Source: an uncultured Lewinella sp. (GTDB lineage Bacteria; Bacteroidota; Bacteroidia; Chitinophagales; Saprospiraceae). From it: 53,006 bases of DNA. Within the stretch, counting starts at the first letter, position 1. Each line of letters starts with the position of its first letter. The notes under the pieces were generated by a model that searched no databases, was not told the DNA's origin, and worked only from the letters and a program-made list of their open reading frames with translations. The position numbers were made by a program, and so were the translations under genes. Shown piece by piece: positions 30,344-39,786 of the stretch. The stretch is taken from assembly GCA_913056515.1 (NCBI GenBank), contig CAJXMP010000002.1, positions 1-53,006 of the forward strand, given 5' to 3'.

Positions 30344-31828
30344 ATGCAGATTATATACTACAGCATACTCCTGATTTATTCTTTAGCATTAAGCTATATC
30401 ACCGTCTATTGCCTGATACAATTCACCCTATTGTTTAAATACTTAAAAGCGCATAGGAATCAGCTCCAACCCAAGGTAGACACAACACCACAAGAATGGC
30501 CCTTTGTAACCATTCAACTCCCTATCTACAACGAAAAATTTGTAGTAGAACGCTTGATAGATAATATCACCTTGATGGACTATCCTAAAGATCGATTTGA
30601 AATCCACATTTTAGATGACTCCACCGATGAGACCCTAGATATAACGGCACAAAAAGTCAAAGAATATCAGGCAAAGGGATTTCAAATAGAACAAATTAGG
30701 AGACCTGAAAGAGTGGGGTTCAAAGCTGGTGCCCTACAGTACGATATGTCTGTATCTAAAGGTGAATTCTTGGCCATATTTGATGCAGATTTTTTACCTC
30801 GCCCTGATTTCCTGAAAAAAACTATTCCCCACTTTACTTCCGAAAAAATTGGTGTAGTGCAAACCCGATGGGAACATATCAACAAAGATTATTCCATCAT
30901 TACTAAGTTGCAAGCACTTCAGCTAAACGTACACTTTTCAGTAGAACAAGTAGGTCGTAAAACAGGAAACTATCTCCTTCAATTCAATGGCACTGGAGGT
31001 GTCTGGAGACGTTCAGCTATTGAGGACGCTGGGGGATGGCAAGCAGATACACTCACCGAGGATTTAGATTTAAGTATAAGAACCCAGCTGAAAGGATATG
31101 AAATAGTCTATCTAGAAGATATCGGTTCACCTGCCGAATTACCTGCAGAAATGAATGGACTAAAATCTCAGCAATTTAGATGGATGAAAGGTGGAGCAGA
31201 AACAGCTAAAAAAATGCTCCCAAAAATCTGGAGATCTTCCCTATCATTTTCACAAAAGCTTCATGGTAGTGCACATCTCTTAGGGTCTTCAATCTTTGTA
31301 TTTATTCTGATAGCAGCTATCAGCTCGGTCCCACTGCTATTCTTCTTCCATAAGTTAGATCATTTGCCGTTGTACATTTATTCCTACTTTATGCTCTCTT
31401 GGCTGTCTATCATTTCCATTTATTATGTGGCCAATGTTTGGGCTTTTTACAATACGGAATCCTGGCTCAAAAAGATGGGTAAATTCATCGTTCAGTACCC
31501 CTTATTTTTAGGCCTATCCATGGGTTTATCTTTGCATAATTCCATTGCTGTACTAGAAGGATTCATGGGTAAAAAATCAGCCTTTATCCGAACGCCGAAA
31601 TTTGATTTAAAATCAGGAAAAGATCAGATCAAGTCCAATGCATATCTAGCCAAACAAATACCGACTTCTACTCTCATTGAAGGATTATTAGCCATTGTAT
31701 TTATAGGCACAACAGCCTATGCATTGACTACAGGTCAACGAGCCTTTATAGTCTTTCACTTATTACTAGCCATAGGGTTCGGTAGTATTTGTTTCTATTC
31801 TATTAAACACTTACAACTCAATAAATAA
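30344..31828 (+). CDS. Processive family 2 glycosyltransferase, CslA-like
   Basis: The 494-residue membrane enzyme begins with a hydrophobic span, then the GT-A domain: PFVTIQLPIYNEKFVVERL, FDADFLPRPDF (DxD), TLTEDLDLS (TED) and QQFRWMKGG (QxxRW). About five C-terminal spans follow. The D, DxD, TED and QxxRW set defines processive beta-glycan synthases; overall it resembles the CslA-type glucomannan/mannan enzymes and glucan synthases. It lies between two other glycosyltransferase genes in one operon. The polymer is not determined by sequence. Confidence 0.85.
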   Translation: MQIIYYSILLIYSLALSYITVYCLIQFTLLFKYLKAHRNQLQPKVDTTPQEWPFVTIQLPIYNEKFVVERLIDNITLMDYPKDRFEIHILDDSTDETLDITAQKVKEYQAKGFQIEQIRRPERVGFKAGALQYDMSVSKGEFLAIFDADFLPRPDFLKKTIPHFTSEKIGVVQTRWEHINKDYSIITKLQALQLNVHFSVEQVGRKTGNYLLQFNGTGGVWRRSAIEDAGGWQADTLTEDLDLSIRTQLKGYEIVYLEDIGSPAELPAEMNGLKSQQFRWMKGGAETAKKMLPKIWRSSLSFSQKLHGSAHLLGSSIFVFILIAAISSVPLLFFFHKLDHLPLYIYSYFMLSWLSIISIYYVANVWAFYNTESWLKKMGKFIVQYPLFLGLSMGLSLHNSIAVLEGFMGKKSAFIRTPKFDLKSGKDQIKSNAYLAKQIPTSTLIEGLLAIVFIGTTAYALTTGQRAFIVFHLLLAIGFGSICFYSIKHLQLNK

Positions 31829-33169
31829 ATGAAAGGGTTTATCAAACACTGGCAAGCTGTCCAATGGCCCGAGGCACTCCTAGGCCTCGCTTTTTTGCTG
31901 GTGTTAATCCCCTTGAACTATCTACTCGAGCAAGATCAATTTCCAAAGATATTGGCCTCTTACTCCCTCCTTTTCGGAATCTATTTTCTAGTCTTAAAAA
32001 AAGGACAGTTACACTTTTGGATAAGCATAGCTTTCTTAGCTCGAATAAGTCTATTATTTGCCTTTCCAAATCTATCTGACGATATCTATAGATTCATCTG
32101 GGATGGTTATCTCAACAACTTAGGATTTAACCCCTTTGCTGAAATACCAAGCTATTATATCGATCAACAAATAGCACCAGCTTACTTAAGTCCTGAACTC
32201 TACCAAAAGCTGAATTCACCCCATTATCACTCGGTATATCCTCCTTTTGCCCAAGGGATTTTTTCTACAGCAACTTATCTAGCTGGACAAAATTGGCTGG
32301 CTGTAAGCACACTAATAAAAGCCTTGATATTAATAGCAGAAACAGGCACTATAATACTGATATACAGACTATTAAAATCATATCGTATTCATCCAAGAAA
32401 CTTACTTATATACACCCTCAACCCACTTATAATCATTGAACTAAGTGGTAATGTACACTTTGAAGCATTTTTGATTGTATTCTTTTTCTTAGCCCTACAC
32501 GCCTTACTCCACCAGAAACCTGTTCAGGCAGCTTTATTAATGGGTTTATCCATTTCCAGTAAACTCATCACGCTCATCCCACAAATCTTCTTAATCAGAC
32601 GCTTTTCCATTAAAAAATTGCTGCTATACGGTATGGCTTTACTTCTAGTATTGGGTATAAGTTTTAGTCCTTTCCTATCTGCTGATTTCCTATTCAATAT
32701 GACAGATAGCCTTGATCTATACTTCAGAAACTTTGAATTCAATGCAAGTATATATTACCTACTAGACTGGATTATTAAATTAAAATTTGGTTATGGGATG
32801 ATTCATTATGTAGGTCCCATTTTGAGTTTAATTACTTTATTGGCGTGTATTATCTTAGCCATACGAGATAGAAGTACAGATGTATTAGGGTTGATACAAA
32901 TAAGTTTTTGGGCCTTTTGTATCTATCTGATTGGCTCAACTACCGTACATCCATGGTATTTAGCCTTACCCATAGCACTATCTGTTTTCACCTCCTATAG
33001 ATTTATACTGATTTGGTCTGCACTTGCTTGTCTCAGCTATATCAAGTATAGCGATTATGAGCACTTATACTTTGTAGTTATTATCATTGAATACCTCATT
33101 GTATTTGGCTACATGATTTGGGAAATCACACAACACCGATCAAAAATCAAAAATAGACCTTCCTTTTGA
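31829..33169 (+). CDS. GT-C type polyprenyl-phosphate-sugar glycosyltransferase
   Basis: The 446-residue protein has about ten to twelve membrane spans and a GT-C-like first outer loop with acidic pair and aromatic residues: LSDDIYRFIWDGYLNN, then HYHSVYPPFAQGIF. Later motifs LNPLIIIELSGNVHFEAF fit the mannosyltransferase-like (DUF2029/PMT-clan) group. Such enzymes use polyprenyl-phosphate sugars on the outer face of the inner membrane. Its ATG directly follows the stop of the previous gene with no gap, so the three enzymes are expressed together. Confidence 0.8.
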   Translation: MKGFIKHWQAVQWPEALLGLAFLLVLIPLNYLLEQDQFPKILASYSLLFGIYFLVLKKGQLHFWISIAFLARISLLFAFPNLSDDIYRFIWDGYLNNLGFNPFAEIPSYYIDQQIAPAYLSPELYQKLNSPHYHSVYPPFAQGIFSTATYLAGQNWLAVSTLIKALILIAETGTIILIYRLLKSYRIHPRNLLIYTLNPLIIIELSGNVHFEAFLIVFFFLALHALLHQKPVQAALLMGLSISSKLITLIPQIFLIRRFSIKKLLLYGMALLLVLGISFSPFLSADFLFNMTDSLDLYFRNFEFNASIYYLLDWIIKLKFGYGMIHYVGPILSLITLLACIILAIRDRSTDVLGLIQISFWAFCIYLIGSTTVHPWYLALPIALSVFTSYRFILIWSALACLSYIKYSDYEHLYFVVIIIEYLIVFGYMIWEITQHRSKIKNRPSF

Positions 33170-33215
33170 TCTAAATAAATAGATATTTGTTCTCTTCAAA
33201 GATCTAGCATAGTTC

Positions 33216-35141
33216 ATGTCAGGAAATAATATTAATAATAGAAAAGCCATAACCGCACTCTTAGAACAGAGCAAAGCAGGACTAGAGGCAGAGCGCGAGC
33301 ACGAACGTAAGCATTTTCAAGAATGGGTGCTCAGAATGCCATTGGCTGAACGCAAAAAGGCAGGGTATAGCTGGTATCCATTAGATATACAACGTAAGGG
33401 ATATACAATCGGTGGAAGAGCCTTTGTCATCTTCACCAGGATCAATAATATTGGCGAACCACACAAATTTCGAAGTGGCAACACGGTTAGATTATTTACA
33501 CAATATGCTAGTGCAAATAAGGCAGAGATGAATGGAGTCATTCACTTTGTAGAGAAAAATAAAATGAAAGTTATCCTATCGAGCAAGGATCACCCGGACT
33601 GGATAGATAAAGGCATGTGTGGTGTAGATTTAGGTTTTGAGGAGCGGTCTTATGTTGAAATGGCTAAAGCACACAACAAAGTAGCTCAAGCAGAAAAAGA
33701 TAGGATAGCGGAGCTGAGGGATATTCTACTGGGCTTTAAAACAGAAGAAAAACACCCCATAGCGTCTATACCCAACATCAAACTTAATCCCTCCCAGAAT
33801 CAAGCCCTCAATCACTTAAACAGTAATCATCTAGTATCTATAATCCATGGACCTCCAGGGACGGGAAAAACAACCACGATCGTTGAAGCTGTGCGCGAGC
33901 TAAGCAAAAGGATGAATAATATCTTGCTATGTGCTCCTTCCAATACAGCAGTAGATTTACTAACGGAAAGACTAGCAGCAGCTGGAATACATGTATTGCG
34001 GATAGGAAATATTTCGAGGGTTAGTGAATCCTTATTATATCATACCCTGGAGGCTAAATTAGGTACACATCCAGAAGCTAAAACACTAAAGAAAATTAGA
34101 AAAGACGCAGCTGAAGCGCGGAGGAAAGCCAAAAAATACAAGCGTAACTTTGATCGAGATGCCTATCTAGAACGCAAGGACCTTTTCAGAGAAGCAGCTG
34201 AATTAGAAACTTGGGCCCATCAATTAGAACAAAGACTGATTGATCAGATTATCAGCAGTGCTCAGGTAATTTGTGCCACCTTAGTTGGTGCAAGCGACCG
34301 AGTCCTGGAAAACATCAAATTTCCGATGTGCATAATTGATGAGGCAGCTCAAGCACTTATGCCCTCTTGTTGGATTCCTATAAGTCGATCTGCAAAGGTT
34401 GCGCTTGTAGGTGACCCACAACAGCTCCCACCCACTATCAAATCGGATCAGGCTAGAAAGCATAGATTTGAACGAACCTTATTGGAATATGCTCTACAGT
34501 ACAACCATACAGCAAGCCTGCTCAATATACAGTATCGGATGCACGAACAGATCATGCAATTCTCCAATGAGCGATTCTATAAGGGCGCCTTACAGGCTGA
34601 TGCTTCTGTAAAAGAGGTTCGATTACAGATTGCTGCTAACCAGCCCTTACAGTTCATTGATACTGCTGGGTGTGGATTTGAGGAACAAGTGAACCCTAGC
34701 AGTAAGAGTAGATTCAATCCAGATGAATATTTGATTATTCGAGAGCATATGCTACAACTGATAGAAGCGTGTAAAAAGGAAGGAGATCAAGCGGATATAG
34801 CTATCATCTCACCTTATAAGGAGCAGGTAAGCTATATTGAAGATCAGCTTAAGGATGATGAACAACTCCGAGACCATCAAATTAAAGTGAGTACTATTGA
34901 TGGCTATCAAGGGCAAGAAAAAGATGTAGTATATATCTCACTGGTGCGATGCAATGAAAAAGGAGATATAGGCTTTTTAAAGGACTACAGGCGAATGAAC
35001 GTAGCGATGACAAGGGCAAAACGTATGTTGGTTTTAGTGGGTGATAGTGGCACTATATCATCCGATAAATTTTATTCCGCTTTCTTAAATCATATCGATC
35101 AAGTTCAAGCCTATCGATCCGCTTGGGAATTCATGCAATAA
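33216..35141 (+). CDS. Upf1/IGHMBP2-like superfamily 1 helicase, 641 aa
   Basis: Residues 1-185 form a beta-barrel-like N-terminal region found in Upf1/SMUBP2-type enzymes (YTIGGRAFVIFTRI). The SF1B motor follows: Walker A HGPPGTGKTTTIV near 210, Walker B CIIDEAAQALMPS near 370, VGDPQQLPPT, the arginine-bearing QYRMHEQIMQFSNERFY, STIDGYQGQEKDVVYIS and NVAMTRAKRMLVLVGD. A charged insertion with coiled-coil character (about 285-345) separates motifs Ia and II. It probably moves 5'-3' on nucleic acid. The bacterial role is not well known. It is a single gene ending at a terminator shared with gldN. Confidence 0.9.
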   Translation: MSGNNINNRKAITALLEQSKAGLEAEREHERKHFQEWVLRMPLAERKKAGYSWYPLDIQRKGYTIGGRAFVIFTRINNIGEPHKFRSGNTVRLFTQYASANKAEMNGVIHFVEKNKMKVILSSKDHPDWIDKGMCGVDLGFEERSYVEMAKAHNKVAQAEKDRIAELRDILLGFKTEEKHPIASIPNIKLNPSQNQALNHLNSNHLVSIIHGPPGTGKTTTIVEAVRELSKRMNNILLCAPSNTAVDLLTERLAAAGIHVLRIGNISRVSESLLYHTLEAKLGTHPEAKTLKKIRKDAAEARRKAKKYKRNFDRDAYLERKDLFREAAELETWAHQLEQRLIDQIISSAQVICATLVGASDRVLENIKFPMCIIDEAAQALMPSCWIPISRSAKVALVGDPQQLPPTIKSDQARKHRFERTLLEYALQYNHTASLLNIQYRMHEQIMQFSNERFYKGALQADASVKEVRLQIAANQPLQFIDTAGCGFEEQVNPSSKSRFNPDEYLIIREHMLQLIEACKKEGDQADIAIISPYKEQVSYIEDQLKDDEQLRDHQIKVSTIDGYQGQEKDVVYISLVRCNEKGDIGFLKDYRRMNVAMTRAKRMLVLVGDSGTISSDKFYSAFLNHIDQVQAYRSAWEFMQ

Positions 35142-35175
35142 AAAAAGCCGTTTCGACAATCGAAACGGCTTTTTT
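35141..35175. terminator. Bidirectional terminator (helicase and gldN)
   Basis: GCCGTTTCGA (35147-35156), loop CAA, TCGAAACGGC (35160-35169), with A- and T-runs on the two sides. It ends both the plus-strand helicase gene and the minus-strand gldN transcript. Confidence 0.92.
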
Positions 35176-35190
35176 GATCTTTGCGACCTA

Positions 35191-36066
35191 TTAGTAAGAC
35201 CAAAGGTCTTGCTCTAGGTTGAAAATTTCATTCTTAATCTTTTCACCTTCGTATAAGATATCTATACCAGATAGATAATCTTGAAGACGTTGATCAAATT
35301 CGTTTTCACGCTTGATGATATAAGAAGCAAAGTATCTAGCTTCCATGATATCTTCCCAAGACAATGGAGAAGCACCGTTACCTGCATTGAATGCACGTTC
35401 CCTAGCTAGAACCTCTCTTGCATGTGGGTAGTACACCCAGAATAAAGGCTCCTCATAAAGGAAAGTACCATTTTCATCCAATACATCTTTAAGTGGTGCA
35501 ATACCAAGGATGCGTACACGCATTTCTGAAGACTCCTCATCCATAAACCAAACCTCCTTTACACGGAAACGCTTGATATCATCTGGATTGATTTCATTAC
35601 GCGTGATCTCAATTTTTTCTTCGTACGTTTCGATATCAAATGTTACCACGGTATCGATACGTGTACCTTTAGAAGCTACTTCTTCAGCTGTTAAAGGAAT
35701 AGTAAACTTGTCATTTTCTGTACTATAAACAGTGATATCACCATCTACAGCTGCATCCAATAGGATAGAGAAAAAGTGACGCTCAGGATAAGCAAAAGGC
35801 TTGTTCATTTTTTCACGAACATCAATCACTCTCCAAATTTTTCTTTGCCACATGATATCCGCTTCACGAACATGGTCGTAAGGCAGAACTCTGTGATCCA
35901 GGACTAACCTTTCTTCCACTACACCATCGATAACAGGTCTAGCATCTAATGGCTCACCTGATTCAGTAGTGATCCCAGTAGGAGTCCCTTGTGCAAATAG
36001 TCCAAGTGGCATCAACATTACCACTAGAGACAAAACAAAACCTAATTTTTTAAGAGTCTTCTTCAT
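35191..36066 (-). CDS. gldN: Type IX secretion/gliding protein GldN
   Basis: GldN (PorN) sits in the periplasm and forms with GldK the ring under the outer membrane that links the GldLM motor to the secretion translocon. The 291-residue protein has a signal peptide (KLGFVLSLVVMLMPLGLFA) and the conserved DHRVLPYDHVREADIMWQRK, IWRVIDVREKMNKPF and later LFWVYYPHAREVLARERAFN motifs. It is the last gene of the gldL-gldM-gldN cluster. A strong hairpin separates it from gldM. Confidence 0.95.
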   Translation of the reverse strand: MKKTLKKLGFVLSLVVMLMPLGLFAQGTPTGITTESGEPLDARPVIDGVVEERLVLDHRVLPYDHVREADIMWQRKIWRVIDVREKMNKPFAYPERHFFSILLDAAVDGDITVYSTENDKFTIPLTAEEVASKGTRIDTVVTFDIETYEEKIEITRNEINPDDIKRFRVKEVWFMDEESSEMRVRILGIAPLKDVLDENGTFLYEEPLFWVYYPHAREVLARERAFNAGNGASPLSWEDIMEARYFASYIIKRENEFDQRLQDYLSGIDILYEGEKIKNEIFNLEQDLWSY

Positions 36067-36084
36067 TTTACAGCAATTTAATAG

Positions 36085-36112
36085 ATGGCCGAATACCGAA
36101 ATATCCGGCCAT
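36085..36112 (-). other. Strong hairpin between gldM and gldN
   Basis: ATGGCCG (36085-36091) pairs with CGGCCAT (36106-36112), with ATA/TAT extending the stem inside. On the minus strand no T-run follows, so it is not an ordinary terminator. It could act as an mRNA processing or stability element setting the GldM:GldN ratio (inference). Confidence 0.5.
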
Positions 36113-36126
36113 TAAGAAGATTTTAT

Positions 36127-37731
36127 TTATCTGATTGTAAATACCATAGATGGTAGGCTACGACCTGCAGCATCACCTGGGCATTTACCCTTAATATTTC
36201 TAAAGTAATATGTATCTCCTGGCTTAGCCTGGTTTACCAGTCTTTGTGCCTTATCATTGTATCTTGCTCCTTTGTTTTGAGCAGTTACTGGATCCTGACG
36301 AGATGCGATACGTACCAAATCAAATGTTTGGATGTTACATCTTGCATCAAAATCGAAGTTCTTCAACTCAGCAATTACACCTTGGTATGCTTTGAATGTT
36401 CCGTTACCCATATTTCCTTCATGTACACCTGGTGCTAATGCAGGAACTGGATCTGGAATACGCTTCACACGGAAAGGTACTTTTACTGGCTTTGGACCTC
36501 CTGTTACAGTAACGAAAGCAAACTTATTTAATGGTGTTGGCTTAGTTACTTTAACATTATATGAGCTACCACCTGTCTTAGAGATAGAACCACCTCCATC
36601 TCCAGTCATGGAAACATTTATTGCATTTGAGTTGATACCCGCAGCTGAAACTGTTACAGGATTATCTACACCGATGTAGAATACATTCATCTGATCTGCT
36701 GCAACAGCGATAGATGGCTGACCTACTTCGAACTCGAATTTCTGCTCGTAAGATTCGGTCTCCTGCGTTAGTGGGTTAGTTACATCAATCTTAACGTTGT
36801 AAGAGTTTGTACCTAACTTCGAACCTGTAGCAGAATAGATACCTTTACCTTCTTCCATCTCAATCTCACGTCCGTTTACGTAAATCTTAGTCGATTCACT
36901 AGCAGCCGTTGAGAAAGCTGAAAGGAAGATATCCGCTTCATACTTTTCACCTTGTAGAACATAGCTCGATTTAGCAGAAGCAACAGGGAAGAATGCATCA
37001 AATTTGATAATCTCACCTTTTGATTCAGCAAACATTTCATTCATTACTGCAGAAGCGGATGTTTTTGCATCTGCCTGGAATGAACGAAGCATAGGAATTA
37101 CTGCCGCTACTGGCATCTGACGGAACTTATAAGTAGTCCACGTAGTATTCTTCTGTGCCTTATCTAGAGTAGCAGTCTCCTGCCAGTTCTCAATGTTTCG
37201 ACCTAGAGGCATTGCACTTTCCAATTGTTCTTGCTTTTCAGCAGATACTAAACCTTTAAGTTTGTCTCTAGTTTCGATAATTTTTGCGTAAATCTGGGGA
37301 CCTAATGGCTCAATACCTTGCTTAGGTTGACCATCCACTAATAGACGCGTAGTGATATCTTTATTCTTTTTGTCTTTTGGAATATGAGAGCCCGGTTTTT
37401 TGGGATCTTCACCTCCAGCAGCCGCAAAGATTTCATCATAAATACCTTCGATGTATGCATCGAAATCGTCAGCAATTACTTTAGCCTCAGTTGCTTTCTC
37501 AAGCGCAATTTGCTTCAAGGTATCACCCTCATAAGCTTCTGCTTCAGCTTGGATAGCCTCTAATACTTTTTCATTACTTTCCGTTACAATCGCATTCGAT
37601 GTAAGCATACTTTTCTCCAATGTAAAGAACGCGTTCATTACAGAGGCAGAAACATTTAACGCAAGCAGTGCTGTCAAAACCAGATACATCAGGTTAATCA
37701 TCAGCTGCCGCGGTTCCTTAGGAATTGACAT
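36127..37731 (-). CDS. gldM: Type IX secretion/gliding motor subunit GldM
   Basis: GldM forms with GldL the proton-driven inner-membrane motor; its periplasmic part reaches GldK/GldN. The 534-residue protein starts MSIPKEPRQLMINLMYLVLTAL with one membrane span at about residues 11-32, then a long periplasmic part made of a helical D1 region (about 40-230) and beta domains D2-D4. The arginine just before the span (R8) corresponds in position to the R9 of Flavobacterium GldM described as important for motor function. It lies 48 bases after gldL. Confidence 0.95.
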   Translation of the reverse strand: MSIPKEPRQLMINLMYLVLTALLALNVSASVMNAFFTLEKSMLTSNAIVTESNEKVLEAIQAEAEAYEGDTLKQIALEKATEAKVIADDFDAYIEGIYDEIFAAAGGEDPKKPGSHIPKDKKNKDITTRLLVDGQPKQGIEPLGPQIYAKIIETRDKLKGLVSAEKQEQLESAMPLGRNIENWQETATLDKAQKNTTWTTYKFRQMPVAAVIPMLRSFQADAKTSASAVMNEMFAESKGEIIKFDAFFPVASAKSSYVLQGEKYEADIFLSAFSTAASESTKIYVNGREIEMEEGKGIYSATGSKLGTNSYNVKIDVTNPLTQETESYEQKFEFEVGQPSIAVAADQMNVFYIGVDNPVTVSAAGINSNAINVSMTGDGGGSISKTGGSSYNVKVTKPTPLNKFAFVTVTGGPKPVKVPFRVKRIPDPVPALAPGVHEGNMGNGTFKAYQGVIAELKNFDFDARCNIQTFDLVRIASRQDPVTAQNKGARYNDKAQRLVNQAKPGDTYYFRNIKGKCPGDAAGRSLPSMVFTIR

Positions 37732-37779
37732 GGATCTTTTTTTTAGTGTTTAAAAAATAATTGACTCAGTGAACCTCAA

Positions 37780-38370
37780 TTAGTTCTTACCAATGTTAGA
37801 CATTGCGTTAAGTACGTTACCGTACACAGAGTTCAACGATCCAAGATTCTCATTCAAAGCAGCCAACTGATCTTTGTATGCTTTAGTATCCTCAACAGAA
37901 TCCTGTAGGTCTGCCATCGCCTCGTTCAAGCGTGTATAGAAGTTACCCATAGCTTTTACTTGCTCAGATGTTCCAGAAAAGTCAATTTCCTGAAGTGCCT
38001 TCAATGATCCTAAAGAAGTGGACATTGTTTTTAATTCTTCTAGCATTCCGCTTAGGTTAGCTTCAACTGCATCAGCATTAAGTGGCTTAGCAACTTCACC
38101 TAAATCACCAGCAGTAAGCGGAGCGATATTTGATTCATAGTCAGATAGACCTGGGTATAATTTTTCCCAGTAGTAATCTTTGTCTGGTCCTAATACACCT
38201 AACATTAAGAAGATTAGTGCCTCTACACTTAGTCCGATAATAAGCATTTCAGATGCATATGGCCATGATTGAAGCTTAAAAAGTGCTCCCATTAGTACAA
38301 CTGCTGCACCCACACCAATAATCAAGTTCTTAGCGTATTTAAAACTTTTAGATTTAACAAAACTACTCAT
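37780..38370 (-). CDS. gldL: Type IX secretion/gliding motor subunit GldL
   Basis: GldL is the proton-conducting ring subunit of the type IX motor. The 196-residue protein has two N-terminal membrane spans (about 15-32 and 42-62) with the family motif GALFKLQSWPYASEMLIIGLSVEALIF and a cytoplasmic helical tail. E50 in the second span fits the buried glutamate reported as essential in Flavobacterium GldL. It is a little shorter than the usual 210-220 because of a short tail. It heads gldL-gldM-gldN. Confidence 0.94.
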   Translation of the reverse strand: MSSFVKSKSFKYAKNLIIGVGAAVVLMGALFKLQSWPYASEMLIIGLSVEALIFLMLGVLGPDKDYYWEKLYPGLSDYESNIAPLTAGDLGEVAKPLNADAVEANLSGMLEELKTMSTSLGSLKALQEIDFSGTSEQVKAMGNFYTRLNEAMADLQDSVEDTKAYKDQLAALNENLGSLNSVYGNVLNAMSNIGKN

Positions 38371-38477
38371 TTCCTTAAAATTTAATTTTGATTAGTCAAT
38401 GGATAAAAAAATTGCTGTATTCACCTTTTAAATCAGATTAACAATAAAAGTTACATCCTTAAGGAGAATTTTTTCAA

Positions 38478-38535
38478 CAAAAAAGGATATAAAATATGGA
38501 TGCCAGCATTTGGTTTTATTTGACATCCATATTTT
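38478..38535 (-). terminator. Hairpin between gldK and gldL, likely terminator or attenuator
   Basis: AAAATATGGATG (38491-38502) pairs over 12 bases with CATCCATATTTT (38524-38535). On the minus strand it is followed by TTTTATATCCTTTTTT. It lies 12 bases past the gldK stop and 108 bases before the gldL start in a 177-base gap, so gldK transcripts may end here at least in part. Confidence 0.55.
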
Positions 38536-38547
38536 CAATTAAGGTTC

Positions 38548-39786
38548 CTAGAAGTCGTCAATTGAACGACCTAAGAAAGTAAGTGCACATCTGAAACCGA
38601 TGTATGACTTAGTTGTGTCTTCGTACTCCCAGTGGCGTGTACCTGTTTCCAAGAAGAACTTAACATCCTTCCAAGAACCACCGCGAACTACTTTTCTTTT
38701 ATATGCGATTGGATCATCTTCCTTCGAATCGTAGCGGATATCTGGATTCAAATCGTGAATGTGTGCGTATGCACCAGCCTCATAAGAAGAACTCGTCCAC
38801 TCAGCTACATTACCTGACATATTGAATAATCCGTAATCATTCGGGAAGTAAGCATCTGCCTTAACCGTATATAGACCACCATCTTCTGGATAGTTACCAC
38901 GACCAGGCTTGAAGTTGGCTAATAAACAACCTTTAGCATTTCTGATGTAATATCCACCCCAAGGGTAAGGAGCTAGTTCGTGTCCACCACGAGCTGCATA
39001 TTCCCACTCGTGCTCGAAAGGAAGGCGGAAATCTTCAGAATTTACCCCATTAGCAGCGTAAGAGTTCCAAAGCTTCGTTCTCCAGAAGCAGAACGCATTA
39101 GCCATAGACCAATTTACACCAACAACTGGGTAATCATCAAAGGCAGGGTGCCAAAAATAGTTACGAGTCATAGGCTCGTTGTATGAATAAGAGAAATCTC
39201 TAATCCACACCATAGTATCTGGATATACGTTTACCTTTTCTTCCATGATGAAGTTTCTCCTAGGAGATTTTCCTTTATCATGAGCGGCTTTTTTCCAATC
39301 AAACCACTGGTATTCGTATTCTAATTTACTTACATCTAATTCTTTCTTACCGGCAAACTTGTTGTTACCTGTATAGAACATTTCTTCTAATTCTTCAGAA
39401 TCCCAATCGATGTCAGCATACCAATCAATGTATGTCTCACTACCGTCTTCAGACTCGTAAGTATTATCTAAAATAGAATGTGCAATTGAATCTTTGACCC
39501 AGTATACAAACTGACGGTATTCGTTGTTTGTAATCTCCGTTTCATCCATGTAGAAACCTTGGATGGAGATTGATTTAGGTCGTTGTGTGTAGGTATTTGC
39601 AATGTCTTGGTCACTGTTACCTATGTGTACTGTTCCTGATGGGATATAAACCATTCCATAAGGATTAATACCGTTCCACGCTGGACGATCCATTACACCG
39701 ATTAATTGACCGTTTTCGCGAGTACCGCACGATGTTACTACCGCTAGCAACATAAGTACGAAAGATGTCTTTAATAAATTCTTCAT
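38548..39786 (-). CDS. gldK: Type IX secretion/gliding lipoprotein GldK
   Basis: GldK (PorK) is the outer-membrane lipoprotein of the periplasmic ring. The 412-residue protein has a lipoprotein signal (MKNLLKTSFVLMLLAVVTSC) and a formylglycine-generating-enzyme-like domain (about 40-405): MVYIPSGTVHIGNSDQD, IQGFYMDETEITNNEYRQF, VVGVNWSMANAFCFWRTK, RLPFEHEWEYAARGG, NMSGNVAEWTSSSY and VVRGGSWKD. The catalytic cysteines of true sulfatase-modifying enzymes are not expected here, in line with a structural role. It stands 177 bases before gldL and 290 bases after porP. Confidence 0.95.
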   Translation of the reverse strand: MKNLLKTSFVLMLLAVVTSCGTRENGQLIGVMDRPAWNGINPYGMVYIPSGTVHIGNSDQDIANTYTQRPKSISIQGFYMDETEITNNEYRQFVYWVKDSIAHSILDNTYESEDGSETYIDWYADIDWDSEELEEMFYTGNNKFAGKKELDVSKLEYEYQWFDWKKAAHDKGKSPRRNFIMEEKVNVYPDTMVWIRDFSYSYNEPMTRNYFWHPAFDDYPVVGVNWSMANAFCFWRTKLWNSYAANGVNSEDFRLPFEHEWEYAARGGHELAPYPWGGYYIRNAKGCLLANFKPGRGNYPEDGGLYTVKADAYFPNDYGLFNMSGNVAEWTSSSYEAGAYAHIHDLNPDIRYDSKEDDPIAYKRKVVRGGSWKDVKFFLETGTRHWEYEDTTKSYIGFRCALTFLGRSIDDF

